A stretch of 64,000 nucleotides of DNA, taken from JACKAN01 sp964502735. Lineage in GTDB: Bacteria; Bdellovibrionota; Bdellovibrionia; Bdellovibrionales; UBA1609. A program made the position numbers and the translations under genes. The stretch lies in NCBI GenBank assembly GCA_964502735.1, contig CAZCYD010000007.1, positions 1 through 64,000 of the forward strand. Reading direction: 5' to 3'. This document shows, one piece after another, positions 9,117-18,173 of the stretch (its first letter is position 1; each line of letters opens with the position of its first letter). The notes under the pieces were generated by a model. That model searched no databases. It was not told the DNA's origin and saw nothing but the letters and a program-made list of their open reading frames with translations.

Positions 9117-9908
9117 ATGCTCAAGTGTTATAGGGCTCTGACTTGCCGATTTGTAATTTTAACTTTTTTAGCCCTGTTTTCATCAGAAGTAAATGCCAGG
9201 GTTTTCAATTTCAAAAATGAAACTTTTGCCTCTTATTTTCGTGGATCTACCACTTTGTCTCGATTAGCTCGTTCACCCTATGATAATGCCAGTGGCATTG
9301 CTACTGAACTTGAAGGAGATAAACATGCGTATAATTATAGCGGAGAAGTGGGCCTGCTTTTTAACATGGGAGAAAAGCTAACTTTTCGAGTTGGTGCTGA
9401 GCTTTTGCAGGCCAAAACCAGCAGAATAGGTGGTAAGAGTGGTGGTGGGGTTGAGTTATTTGATCTTACTAGTCAAGTCTTTGTTTTTAATACAACGGGG
9501 ACCTTTGAAGTTCATATTCATTCTCAACCCACGTCTCGCTTTAGCCTGTTTGCCGGGGTGGGGCTTTCCAGCATATCCCTTGATCTGGACTATAAGTTTA
9601 CTAATGCGGGATTGCAGGAGTTTTCTTTAAATCGAGATTATAAGGAAGAGTCTATAGCCTATGTTATTGGCGGGCATTCGGGAGCTCAGTACGAGTTTTT
9701 ATTTGCCGATACCACCACCATGGCGTTGGAGTTAGGCTTTCGGCATTTACCTGTGCCAAAATTAAAATATGAAAAAAATGCCACTACTATCTATGGTCCT
9801 GCTGCAAGTGGTTCTCGTACAAGAAATCAGGACGGTACGAATAGAACTCTAGACATGGGTGGATTTTATCTTGCGGCTTCATTTCGCTTTTATCTGGATT
9901 TTTTGTAG
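9117..9908 (+). CDS. Predicted outer-membrane beta-barrel protein
   Basis: A 263-residue exported protein with a signal peptide (hydrophobic 12-22, cleavage after VNA near residue 27). The mature part alternates hydrophobic and polar residues in short strands separated by Gly/Asn/Ser turns, and it ends in aromatic-rich LAASFRFYLDFL, typical of an outer-membrane barrel C-terminus. The length would suit an 8- to 10-stranded barrel of OmpA/OmpW type, but I do not recognise the family. The stop codon abuts the stop of the convergent acyl-CoA ligase gene with no room for a terminator. Confidence 0.8.
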   Translation: MLKCYRALTCRFVILTFLALFSSEVNARVFNFKNETFASYFRGSTTLSRLARSPYDNASGIATELEGDKHAYNYSGEVGLLFNMGEKLTFRVGAELLQAKTSRIGGKSGGGVELFDLTSQVFVFNTTGTFEVHIHSQPTSRFSLFAGVGLSSISLDLDYKFTNAGLQEFSLNRDYKEESIAYVIGGHSGAQYEFLFADTTTMALELGFRHLPVPKLKYEKNATTIYGPAASGSRTRNQDGTNRTLDMGGFYLAASFRFYLDFL

Positions 9909-11708
9909 TCACAGACTACTTCTGTCTGTGCCATACAATCTCTCAATACGATCTCTATAAACTTGGTCGCAGAACTTTCTTTTCACTTTAAGACTTGGTG
10001 TCAATTCCCCATTTTCTATAGAAAAGTCTTTTTCTAAGATATCAAATGTTTTAATACTTTCATGACTTGAAAGTTGACTGTTAACATCAGCAATAACGTC
10101 TCGAATTAAACTTTTAGTTCTTTCAGTTTTTATTAGTGAATAATAATTGTTAAAAGAGATGTTTTCACTTAACGCCCATTTCTTTATAGCCTCTTCATCA
10201 AGTGTTAGTAGCGCCACGATATATTTTTTTTCATCACCATGTATGAGTACGTTTGAAATTAGGGGGCTCAATTTTATAAGATTTTCCAGTTTTTGTGGAG
10301 CTACATATTTTCCCCCAGAAGTTTTGATTAAATCTTTTTTTCTATCGGTTATTCTTAAGAAGCCCTCTCTTGTGAATTCTCCAATATCTCCGGTATGAAA
10401 ATAACCATCCGTAAAGCAGAGGCTTGTTTCTTCGGGTAGGTTATAATATTCTTTCATAACTTTTGCAGATTTAACAAGGATTTCACCATCTTCTGCAATT
10501 TTAATCTTTACATCTCCCAAGGGTTTTCCCACACTCCCAAAATTATATTCTAAAGGGTTGTTAATACAGATGGCGGCTGTAGTTTCCGAGAGTCCGTAGC
10601 CCTCAAGGACGAGTAATCCCATAGCGTGAAAAAAATCGCTAACTTGTTCACTTAGTGGTGCTCCACCAGAAATTGCAAATCTTAGACGGCCTCCCAATTT
10701 TTCTAGGATTTTATCAAATACTAGTTTTTTTGCAATTTTTTGCTGGGCAATTAAATGTATAGGTATGGCTCGCCTTTGTATTTTCTTTTGGCTAATTGAA
10801 TGTCCAACGGCAAGAGCCCAATTAAATATTTTTTCTTTTTTTGAGTTCACTTCAATTTGCGATTGTATTCCATTGTAGATTTTTTCAAAAATTCTTGGAA
10901 CTGCGATTATTAAAGTTGGTCTAACTTCTAGAAGATTTTTTTTAATTTTTTCAATATTTTCAGCATAGGCTAGTGTATAACCTTTATAGATATGTCCCCA
11001 CATTTCCACCCTTCCAACAACGTGTGCAAAGGGTAAAAAAGTAAGGGTGCAATCCTTTTCGTTAACTTCAAAAACAGAAAACAAGTCAGTGAGTTCACTC
11101 ATTATCTGCTTGTGAGTGAGCACAACTCCCTTGGGAGTTCCCGTAGTTCCTGAAGTGTATATAATTGTTGCTACATCATTAAGTGATAGGCTTTTACAAG
11201 AATTTGAGAAGTGATTTTTATTTTTTAGGAGAAATATTTTGCCACTTTCTACAAGCTCGTTCCATCTCAAGAAGTCTTCTTTATAATCATCATCGCAGTC
11301 GATAATGACCACCCTTTTTACTGTAGGGCATTGATCCCTAATTTGTAGCCATTTATTGAACTGCTCTCTATTCTCACAGAAAAGAACCTTTGACCCTGAG
11401 TCATTGAGGATATGGATGATATCTTCTGGACCGTAGGTTTGGTATATTGGAACAGTTATGGCTGAACAAGAAAGGCTTGCAATATCGATTAACTCCCACT
11501 CCAGTCTTGTTTGAACCAGGATTGCAACTTTATCCCCCGCATTTAGACCAAGATCTTTGAGCCCCGAAGCAACGACTTCAAATTGATTATACAATTCAGG
11601 CCAGCTGAGAGACACCCATGTGTTTTTATTTTTAAACTTAACTGCTTTATTGGAAGAATTGATTTTTTTGGCTTTAAGCAAGTGGTGCAATAGTGCCCGT
11701 GTTTTCAT
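9909..11708 (-). CDS. Long-chain acyl-CoA synthetase (AMP-forming, FadD15-like)
   Basis: Adenylates fatty acids and transfers them to CoA. The AMP-binding signature YTSGTTGTPKG is near residues 183-193, GYGLSETTA is near 369, and the TGD and DRKKDLIKTSGGKYV hinge motifs are near 435-465. Length (599) fits the long-chain family that starts with a short N-terminal region (LPFAHVVGR present). Soluble or membrane-associated. Its ATG overlaps the stop of the Ser/Thr kinase gene by 4 bases, so the two are co-translated. That pairing is unusual and may mean the ligase is regulated by, or acts in the same envelope pathway as, the kinase. Chain-length preference cannot be read from the sequence. Confidence 0.92.
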   Translation of the reverse strand: MKTRALLHHLLKAKKINSSNKAVKFKNKNTWVSLSWPELYNQFEVVASGLKDLGLNAGDKVAILVQTRLEWELIDIASLSCSAITVPIYQTYGPEDIIHILNDSGSKVLFCENREQFNKWLQIRDQCPTVKRVVIIDCDDDYKEDFLRWNELVESGKIFLLKNKNHFSNSCKSLSLNDVATIIYTSGTTGTPKGVVLTHKQIMSELTDLFSVFEVNEKDCTLTFLPFAHVVGRVEMWGHIYKGYTLAYAENIEKIKKNLLEVRPTLIIAVPRIFEKIYNGIQSQIEVNSKKEKIFNWALAVGHSISQKKIQRRAIPIHLIAQQKIAKKLVFDKILEKLGGRLRFAISGGAPLSEQVSDFFHAMGLLVLEGYGLSETTAAICINNPLEYNFGSVGKPLGDVKIKIAEDGEILVKSAKVMKEYYNLPEETSLCFTDGYFHTGDIGEFTREGFLRITDRKKDLIKTSGGKYVAPQKLENLIKLSPLISNVLIHGDEKKYIVALLTLDEEAIKKWALSENISFNNYYSLIKTERTKSLIRDVIADVNSQLSSHESIKTFDILEKDFSIENGELTPSLKVKRKFCDQVYRDRIERLYGTDRSSL

Positions 11709-13876
11709 TGACCTTGATTACTATTTGCAGGTGCTCTTTTCAAGTAGATAACTATAGATTTATTCTGCTCGGCATCTAAAAAAACCTTTCTGACAGTCTT
11801 TTTATTTGTAACAGGATTTACGAGTTCTACAGTAGTTTCTTGATTAGCTGGCACAGCATACCTAATTATAGGTAGTTGCTGATTGATTTTCTGACCGTTT
11901 ATATAAATTTCCGAAAACATATCAGAGAACTGTGGAGGTTTTGCATCAACACTAATATAGCCAAAACTCATTTTTTCTAATCGAGGCTTAAATGTACGGC
12001 TTCTAAGATAATTAGGGTCAAAGTTCTCTGTTTCGAATTTTTTATAACCTGCCTTTTCCAGTTCGAGGGTTACAGTTTCTCCAGGAATAAAAGGGACAAG
12101 GGCTGGTGTTGTTAAGTTATCAAATTTTCCGTTAATAATAATTTTTGCCCCAGAGGGGTCTGAGTTAATATTAATAGATACAGGTGTTGCCTTTGAACTC
12201 TCAGTGGAGCTGCCCTCAACTTCATCATTAGTATTTGTGTTTTTTACAGTGAGAATATCTTTTTCACACAGAGCTGTGCTGGCTAACCCGATAGAGTCAA
12301 TGGTTTTTACAATTCCCGCCGTTCGCATGAATTGACAGGCACCAATCCCCTCTAAGGAGTTGTTAACAACACCCGTAAGTGGTTGCATTTGCGTGGGGAG
12401 CAGAGAGGCTAGAAGTAAATACACTAGAAGGGTTAGGGCTCCATACATAGCTATTTTTGTTGGGTTGACTTTTGCTGTTTCTTTTCGATTTAGAAGACTT
12501 GGAGCAAGTCCTTTGTAGTTACTAATTTGGGAATTAGACCCCATGTTGCTACTGCCTTCATAAGACTCAAATGGATTATATTCTTGTGAGGAATCCTGGT
12601 TTAAATAAGAGCCCTGACCAACGGAGTACATTGAGTTTTTAATTTCATCATCAGGTATAGGGCTGTTATTTTCATTTGCTACGCTTGGTAGCCCTTGCGG
12701 TCTTGTCAAATTGTTATTCAAACCAATGTTATTGCTAATTTTTGGAGAGATTTGTTCATTTCTTTTTGCTGCCCCCAAACCTAAGCTGTTGTATACAGAC
12801 TGAGGCCCACCTGCATTATTAGTTTCTGTAACCGTATCATCTCGAAAGCGTTCTCCAGTGCCCTCAACAGTTGTTGAGTCATCACCATCAAATGAAATTT
12901 GAGAAAATTCTATGAGTTTATTATTTAAATCCATGATTTCATCTGCGTAAAGAGACTTTACAAACATTGAAAAATCTTGAGAAGAAAAATCTGGATAGTG
13001 ACGATTTAAAAAACGACTGAGGTCTCTGTGTAGTGCCGCTGATGTTTGATATCTCTGGTTTCTGTCTTTCGTAAGTGCTTTTAACACAATTCTTTCTAAC
13101 TCGGGATGAACTTCCGGATTGACTTTTGTAAGACTTGGAATTTGGCAATCGCGAATTTTTCTCAAGGTGTTTATTTCATTGTTTGCGATAAACAATCTGT
13201 CGTTTGCGAGGAGCTCCCACAAGACTATTCCCAATGAAAATATGTCTGTACGCAAATCTACGACCTGACCTTCGGCTTGTTCAGGACTCATATAACCAAA
13301 CTTACCTTTTAGAGTGCCCGCTCTTGTTGTTTCAAGCTGAGATTCTGACTTTGCAATACCAAAATCAATAATTTTAATTTCACCTTCAAAGCTGACCATT
13401 ACGTTCTGCGGACTCATATCTCTGTGTGTGATATTGAGTGGTTTGCCTGTGGAGCCATCAAGACATCTGTGTGCATGATCCAAGCCTGCAGCAATTTCTT
13501 TGCACACATAGACAATCTGATCAACACCAAACTGCATATTTGCTTGCTTAAGCTTGTTGAGAATTTGCCTGATGTTCTTGCCTTTAACATAATCCATGAC
13601 AAGAAAGAACTGTCCGAGTTCAACACCAAACTCAAAAATACTAACGATGTTATTGTGACTGAGATTTATAGCAATTTTGGCTTCGTCTTTGAACATATCG
13701 ACGAATTCTTTATTATCAGAGAACTGAGGGAGAATTCTTTTAATTGCAACAAACTTTCCGATGCCTCCAGCACCCGGAGCTCGAGATAGAAACACTTCGG
13801 CCATCCCACCAGCGGCAAGTTTTTCTAACAAAATGTATTTGCCAAAATATTCAGGTTTTTGAGACACTAAAATCAC
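11705..13876 (-). CDS. Transmembrane Ser/Thr protein kinase with PEGA domain
   Basis: Eukaryotic-type kinase. It has a Gly-rich loop (LAAGGMAEV, about 20-28), a catalytic Lys in FVAIKRI (about 46), the HRDMSPQN catalytic loop near 150, DFGIAKS near 172 and a GYMSPEQA activation-segment end. All catalytic residues are present. A long Asn/Ser-rich linker (about 320-470) leads to one transmembrane helix (about 478-498). The exported C-terminal part contains a PEGA domain (ININSDPSGAKIIING, about 565-630) and a second PEGA-like repeat. The layout is typical of deltaproteobacterial and Bdellovibrio kinases with a cytoplasmic kinase and a periplasmic sensor. The start is uncertain: GTG at 13876 or GTG at 13867, both behind GGGATGG. 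It is coupled to the downstream acyl-CoA ligase. Confidence 0.93.
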   Translation of the reverse strand: MILVSQKPEYFGKYILLEKLAAGGMAEVFLSRAPGAGGIGKFVAIKRILPQFSDNKEFVDMFKDEAKIAINLSHNNIVSIFEFGVELGQFFLVMDYVKGKNIRQILNKLKQANMQFGVDQIVYVCKEIAAGLDHAHRCLDGSTGKPLNITHRDMSPQNVMVSFEGEIKIIDFGIAKSESQLETTRAGTLKGKFGYMSPEQAEGQVVDLRTDIFSLGIVLWELLANDRLFIANNEINTLRKIRDCQIPSLTKVNPEVHPELERIVLKALTKDRNQRYQTSAALHRDLSRFLNRHYPDFSSQDFSMFVKSLYADEIMDLNNKLIEFSQISFDGDDSTTVEGTGERFRDDTVTETNNAGGPQSVYNSLGLGAAKRNEQISPKISNNIGLNNNLTRPQGLPSVANENNSPIPDDEIKNSMYSVGQGSYLNQDSSQEYNPFESYEGSSNMGSNSQISNYKGLAPSLLNRKETAKVNPTKIAMYGALTLLVYLLLASLLPTQMQPLTGVVNNSLEGIGACQFMRTAGIVKTIDSIGLASTALCEKDILTVKNTNTNDEVEGSSTESSKATPVSININSDPSGAKIIINGKFDNLTTPALVPFIPGETVTLELEKAGYKKFETENFDPNYLRSRTFKPRLEKMSFGYISVDAKPPQFSDMFSEIYINGQKINQQLPIIRYAVPANQETTVELVNPVTNKKTVRKVFLDAEQNKSIVIYLKRAPANSNQGQ

Positions 13877-13964
13877 CCATCCCTATGGTTATTTATCGGG
13901 GCGGTTGAAGAAAACCTTAATGGTTTTGGGAATTTAACATAAGCTATTGGTCGAGGAATAAATC

Positions 13965-14552
13965 ATGAAGTGGATTGGATTAACCGGGGGAATTGGAACA
14001 GGAAAAAGTCTAGCGGCCAGTATTTTGAGAGAGCTAGGATATCCGGTTGTCGATGCTGACCAGTTAGCCCACAAGTCTTTAGACCGGGGGAGTGAAAGTT
14101 ACAATGAAATTGTTAATGTCTTTGGGAATAAAATACTTTCACCAGATTTAAGTATAGATCGCAAACGGTTAGGAAAAATTGTATTTTCCAACAAACAGGA
14201 TTTAACAAAATTGGAAAATATAATTCATCCAAACGTTCAAAAATTAGCTAATGAAGAAAGAAGAAACTATGAAGCTGACGGTCATAACATAGCCTTTTAT
14301 GATGTCCCCTTACTTTTTGAAAAAGAGTTACAGCCTAAATTTGATAAAACTTTATTGATTTATGCCCCACAACCTATGCAGAAAGAGAGAATTATTAAAA
14401 GAGACAGCTTGTCAGAATTAGAGGTTGAAAAGCGTATTGCAGCTCAAATACCTATAGAAGAAAAAAGGGAGATGGCGGACTTGATTATTGAAAATGTTGG
14501 CAGCATAGCAGAACTTAAAAACAAGATTAAAGAGATGTTGGCACACCTCTAG
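13965..14552 (+). CDS. coaE: Dephospho-CoA kinase
   Basis: Last step of coenzyme A synthesis, cytosolic. The P-loop GLTGGIGTGKS is at residues 5-15. DADQLAHK follows near residue 31-38, and the conserved FYDVPLLFE motif is near 104-112. Length (195) is typical. A GAGG precedes the ATG. It is transcribed divergently from the kinase/acyl-CoA ligase pair with 88 bp between starts. A CoA-synthesis gene next to a CoA-consuming ligase may be coincidental. Confidence 0.95.
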   Translation: MKWIGLTGGIGTGKSLAASILRELGYPVVDADQLAHKSLDRGSESYNEIVNVFGNKILSPDLSIDRKRLGKIVFSNKQDLTKLENIIHPNVQKLANEERRNYEADGHNIAFYDVPLLFEKELQPKFDKTLLIYAPQPMQKERIIKRDSLSELEVEKRIAAQIPIEEKREMADLIIENVGSIAELKNKIKEMLAHL

Positions 14553-14570
14553 TTTGAGAATCTTTTTTCA

Positions 14571-15221
14571 TTAAAATCCCCACGAGTATCCAAAAGTTAA
14601 AAATAATAAAAATTCTTCTATATTTACGGCGCACTCTAAATCGAAGCGCACGTTCGTTGTGCGCCTAAATGAGTCTTCAAACCCTACAGTTGCTTTTGCA
14701 AAATAATTTTTGTGATTTGCAAAAGTTGCTAGTTGCTCTTTGCCAGAGACTTGCATAAGAACTCCTAATTTATAAAAGAAGCGAAAACTCGAGTGTTTAT
14801 GTGGTGTCCAGCGATGAGCAAGATGAAGCAACCCTCCACGACTCTTTACAAAATCGGCTCCAGTTTCAACTTGTGAGGATGAGGAGGCGGGGAGCAAATA
14901 CTGAAACCCATAGAGACTCCCAAATGATCGACTAAAATCAGACTCAAATTGATGCAAATCTATGATGGAACCCATTCTTAGCAGTAAGGATTGATTATAT
15001 GGGTAATACAGTTCATGAGTTGAGTTTACACTAAGAGGACGAGATTGCGGCTGTGTTAATGTTAAATTGCTATCTTCAAGTCGCAGATTGTTTTGTGAGT
15101 CGAGCAAGCGTTCTGATTGTAATTCTATATTTTGAGAATCAATATCTTGATGTGGATTTGCCAAAAGTCTGTGGTTGTATATGACTAAAGTCAAAAACAT
15201 GGTGAGAAATAAATAATACAT
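14571..15221 (-). CDS. Exported protein, possible small outer-membrane barrel
   Basis: Not recognised. A signal peptide (residues 1-22, ending LLANP) is followed by a Gln/Asn/Ser-rich segment (about 25-65). About 150 residues with alternating strands and a C-terminal FLLFLTFGYSWGF follow, suggesting a small beta barrel. It converges on coaE with 18 bp between stops and diverges from the PorV-like gene at 15285 with 63 bp between starts. Confidence 0.7.
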   Translation of the reverse strand: MYYLFLTMFLTLVIYNHRLLANPHQDIDSQNIELQSERLLDSQNNLRLEDSNLTLTQPQSRPLSVNSTHELYYPYNQSLLLRMGSIIDLHQFESDFSRSFGSLYGFQYLLPASSSSQVETGADFVKSRGGLLHLAHRWTPHKHSSFRFFYKLGVLMQVSGKEQLATFANHKNYFAKATVGFEDSFRRTTNVRFDLECAVNIEEFLLFLTFGYSWGF

Positions 15222-15284
15222 GCTGTTTAATATACCCTAGCAGAAACTTAGGAGATAGAATTTTTCATATGGCAGGAGAAAAGA

Positions 15285-16460
15285 ATGAGAAATTTCATTT
15301 TTATTTTTATTTTATCTATATTTTCATACAAATCTTTCGCTCAGAATGTGGATTTTAGCATTCATGAGAGTTTTATAAGTACAAGAGCAAAAGGGATGGG
15401 AGGAGCTTTTACAGCTGTAACGGATGACTACAACTCCATGTTCTACAATCCTGCGGCTCTCGCTCGTGTTAAAGAGGGAAATCTTCACCTTTTTGTGAGG
15501 GGAGCGATTGATCCCAAGTATTTTGATTTAGCTGACGATTTGGATAAGGCTGGAAATGCTGTAGATGAAGAACAGGCAATTGCCGATGTATTAACAAAGA
15601 ACTATGGGAATAACTTTTACTCTCGCGTACCCACAATTGGTGCGATTTGGATAAGGCCTAACTGGGGAGTGGCCATCATTCCCGCAGATTTAACCCTAAA
15701 TTTAGGTATGCACCAACAAATCGGACCAGCGATTTCAGTAAATGCCTACCTAGATACAACTTTGGCTTACAGCTATGCAAGAAATGTTAAGTGGGGTCAA
15801 GCGGGAGAGCTGTCAGTGGGGGCCACCGCAAAACTAATCAATAGAGTGCAAGCTAGTGAGTCGGTGGGTGTTGCTCAATTGGCTGGTGACCAAGATCTGT
15901 TTGATCAAGGAAGTGCAAGAGAGGGACTTTTTGGCGATATGGACATAGGTTTTTTGTACTCGCCTAAAATTCCAGAAAAGGGTTTTTTTAGCTTACTCAA
16001 AGCCGCAAAGCCAGATTTTGCTTTGGTAGTTAGAAATGCATTGGATATGGACCCCATAACCAATTTGGGAATTATTGGTGATGATTCGAGTGATGCCTTT
16101 AAGATGCAAAGACGTTTAGACTTAGGATCAAAGTGGCAACTTCCACAATTCTGGGTATTCGACCCTAAATTTGCCTGGGATGTCAGAAACATACTGCACG
16201 AGAATTGGTCTTTCGAAAAGGGAAATCACGTCGGCTTTGAGCTAGGATGGGAAATGTACTCATGGTGGAGAGGATATTGGAGTGTGGGATTAAATCAGTG
16301 GGCATTTGACTTTGGCGATTTGGAAAATTGGACCTTTGGTTTTGGCGCAGAGCTAGGTTGGTTTCAAATTGATTTGGCAACTTGGCAAGAAAATGTTGGA
16401 ACCGAAACGATTGATATTCGCAGTCGTAGATATATGGTAGAGCTAAGTTTAGATTTTTAG
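15285..16460 (+). CDS. PorV/FadL-like outer-membrane protein, paralogue 1
   Basis: Signal peptide (cleavage near FAQ, residue 19-20). Then the hallmark TRAKGMGGAFTAVTDDYNS and the FYNPAALA motif near residues 50-57, which begins the long periplasm-plugged barrels of the PorV/PorQ/UPF0164 and FadL superfamily. The remainder is Gly/aromatic-rich strands ending YMVELSLDF, a good barrel terminus. Length is 391. AGGAG lies 6-8 bases before the ATG. It is the first of three related genes (also 18174 and 20297) within 6 kb. Transport of hydrophobic molecules or help in assembling surface proteins are the roles of relatives. The substrate here is unknown. Confidence 0.82.
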   Translation: MRNFIFIFILSIFSYKSFAQNVDFSIHESFISTRAKGMGGAFTAVTDDYNSMFYNPAALARVKEGNLHLFVRGAIDPKYFDLADDLDKAGNAVDEEQAIADVLTKNYGNNFYSRVPTIGAIWIRPNWGVAIIPADLTLNLGMHQQIGPAISVNAYLDTTLAYSYARNVKWGQAGELSVGATAKLINRVQASESVGVAQLAGDQDLFDQGSAREGLFGDMDIGFLYSPKIPEKGFFSLLKAAKPDFALVVRNALDMDPITNLGIIGDDSSDAFKMQRRLDLGSKWQLPQFWVFDPKFAWDVRNILHENWSFEKGNHVGFELGWEMYSWWRGYWSVGLNQWAFDFGDLENWTFGFGAELGWFQIDLATWQENVGTETIDIRSRRYMVELSLDF

Positions 16461-16618
16461 CCAAAGGAATTAAGAACCTAATAATGATAATCTATTTGTG
16501 GCATAAAATAATGTGCCGTATTAAATGAAGAAAATCAAGATGTCAAAATACGGGGCTTTACAGATACGGGTGTAGCTTGTACTCTGCCAGTCTCGCTGAT
16601 TATAAGGAGAGGGTTCTT

Positions 16619-17224
16619 TTGCATCTTGTATTTGTAGGTTTATTTTTGATGTTTCTAGGCTCGCAAATTTCTATTGCGGCGGCGGATGATTCCAAAAAAG
16701 ATAAAATGGAGAATAAAATTGTTCAAAATCAAACCTCAAAGAGTAAGTCTGTAGGGAGTAAAATAAAAACTGAACAGGAGAATTCAGAAAAGTGCGAGGA
16801 TTCGCATTTAGTCTACAAAACATGCACTCATCAAAAGACAATTTTTACTCAAGGATTAGAAAAGGCTAAAAAGTCTAATAGGCTTTTGCTTTTAATTTAT
16901 GGTTTTGAAGAATGTCCATGGTGCCACAATCTTCATCAACTTTTTTCAAAAGGAGATCTTAAATCTTTTGCAAACCAAAACTTTGTAGTTGTTGATATTA
17001 ATATTAAAGAGCCTTCTGGGAAGGAGGTTTTCCTATCCAATCGATCTGATTATAAAAAAACTCCTGCGGAGACGGGTTTTCCATTTTTAGTCATCATAAA
17101 CCCTAAGACGGGAGGTCAGACTTATTTGGAAACGACTGATTTGGAAGACAACACTAATGGCAAAGGTCACGACATTTCTAAACTTAAATCGGCATTGTTA
17201 GAAAAAGTAAAGCCACTCAAATAA
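16619..17224 (+). CDS. Exported thioredoxin-like protein with CPWC motif
   Basis: Thioredoxin-fold protein (thioredoxin_7/DUF255-like) with the redox pair Cys99-Pro-Trp-Cys102 preceded by LLLLIYGFEE. I place the start at TTG 16619: AAGGAGAGG is correctly spaced upstream and the product then begins with a clean signal peptide (residues 1-21, ending SIAAAD). An upstream in-frame TTG at 16577 lacks a binding site. A Lys/Asn-rich linker precedes the domain. It probably works in the periplasm on disulfides. The nearby lipoproteins at 17257 and 19387 are Cys-rich and are possible clients. That link is an inference from position. Confidence 0.82.
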   Translation: MHLVFVGLFLMFLGSQISIAAADDSKKDKMENKIVQNQTSKSKSVGSKIKTEQENSEKCEDSHLVYKTCTHQKTIFTQGLEKAKKSNRLLLLIYGFEECPWCHNLHQLFSKGDLKSFANQNFVVVDINIKEPSGKEVFLSNRSDYKKTPAETGFPFLVIINPKTGGQTYLETTDLEDNTNGKGHDISKLKSALLEKVKPLK

Positions 17225-17256
17225 ATTTCTTCTTTTCTTTTGGTGCACTTTTTTTA

Positions 17257-18009
17257 TTATTTATTTAATTCAGCAAAGAAAGCGGCGGCGACAGCTTCAG
17301 GGTCTCCACCTCCAGCAGCAATTGCGGCCTTAACTTGTTGGCATTGCTTATCATCTGCGGCCTGTCCAGCTTTACAGTAACTGTCGCTCAGTGCAATAAT
17401 GGCGGCACCTACGGCGGCAGGAGAGCAATTTTCTGGAGTTGAGGAGCAAGTATTTACGGCATCTGCAGCTTCAGTTTCTGGGTCGATAAAGGTGGGAGAC
17501 TCCCAAAAAGCAACATTAGGATCAGTTTTAATGGCAGACATCAGAGCCGTGCCGACTACGGCAAAATTACTTAGGTACATAAGACCTTTGACTCCAGATT
17601 TATTGCAATAAGAAGTAGTTCTATTGACATTTTCAATTGCTGTGACTGAACTTGCGGGTTCTGCTGAGTCATTTAAATTGACGCCATTAAAAACAAGTAG
17701 ACTGATAAAAACTTGTTCAGCGTTATCTCCATCATCAATTTTTTTAACAGCTTCTATTAAACGATTGGTGGTGATTCCTCCAGCTAAAAAACCAATAGAG
17801 CAGCGGAGTGCATCGGCTTGAGGGCTTTTGACACTGGCAATATAATTCATACAGGACTGAGCTGACGTAGGATCGGATTGGGGTATGCGATCTAGGCAGG
17901 CCTGAGCTTCACCCAATTTTTTTTGATCTGTGTTTTCGCCACAGCCCATGGTAAGAATTAAAAACAAGGTTAAATATACTGATTTAGGAAAAATGAGTAG
18001 TTTTGACAT
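17257..18009 (-). CDS. Cys-rich lipoprotein of unknown function
   Basis: Signal with lipobox TMGC (Cys23). The mature 228 residues are mostly helical, Ala-rich and contain about nine further Cys residues (for instance ACLDR, SCMNY, RCSIG, NTCSS, ENCS, YCKAG, QCQQ), suggesting disulfide pairs. The C-terminus is an Ala/Gly-rich helix. In overall plan it resembles the lipoprotein at 19387-20238, which also sits beside a PorV-like barrel: a lipobox, helices, an RC-x-x-G-type motif and an Ala-rich Cys-bearing tail. I could not verify homology. It converges on the thioredoxin-like gene with 32 bp between stops. Confidence 0.78.
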   Translation of the reverse strand: MSKLLIFPKSVYLTLFLILTMGCGENTDQKKLGEAQACLDRIPQSDPTSAQSCMNYIASVKSPQADALRCSIGFLAGGITTNRLIEAVKKIDDGDNAEQVFISLLVFNGVNLNDSAEPASSVTAIENVNRTTSYCNKSGVKGLMYLSNFAVVGTALMSAIKTDPNVAFWESPTFIDPETEAADAVNTCSSTPENCSPAAVGAAIIALSDSYCKAGQAADDKQCQQVKAAIAAGGGDPEAVAAAFFAELNK

Positions 18010-18173
18010 TAAGAGGCTCCCATAAATTAATATCAGAACCTATTTTATATGAATAAATTCTAAAAGCAAAGGATGGTGATACTCTTAAAGTTAAACCACC
18101 TTCAGTCGAGTTTTTTTGGCCTTTTGACCGTAGTCTTATTTTTTGTCTCAACATGAGGCAGGCTTAATCCGTT

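Noticed and set aside
14553..14570. Terminator between convergent coaE and the 14571 gene
   Set aside because: No hairpin in the 18 bp. The T run alone is not sufficient.
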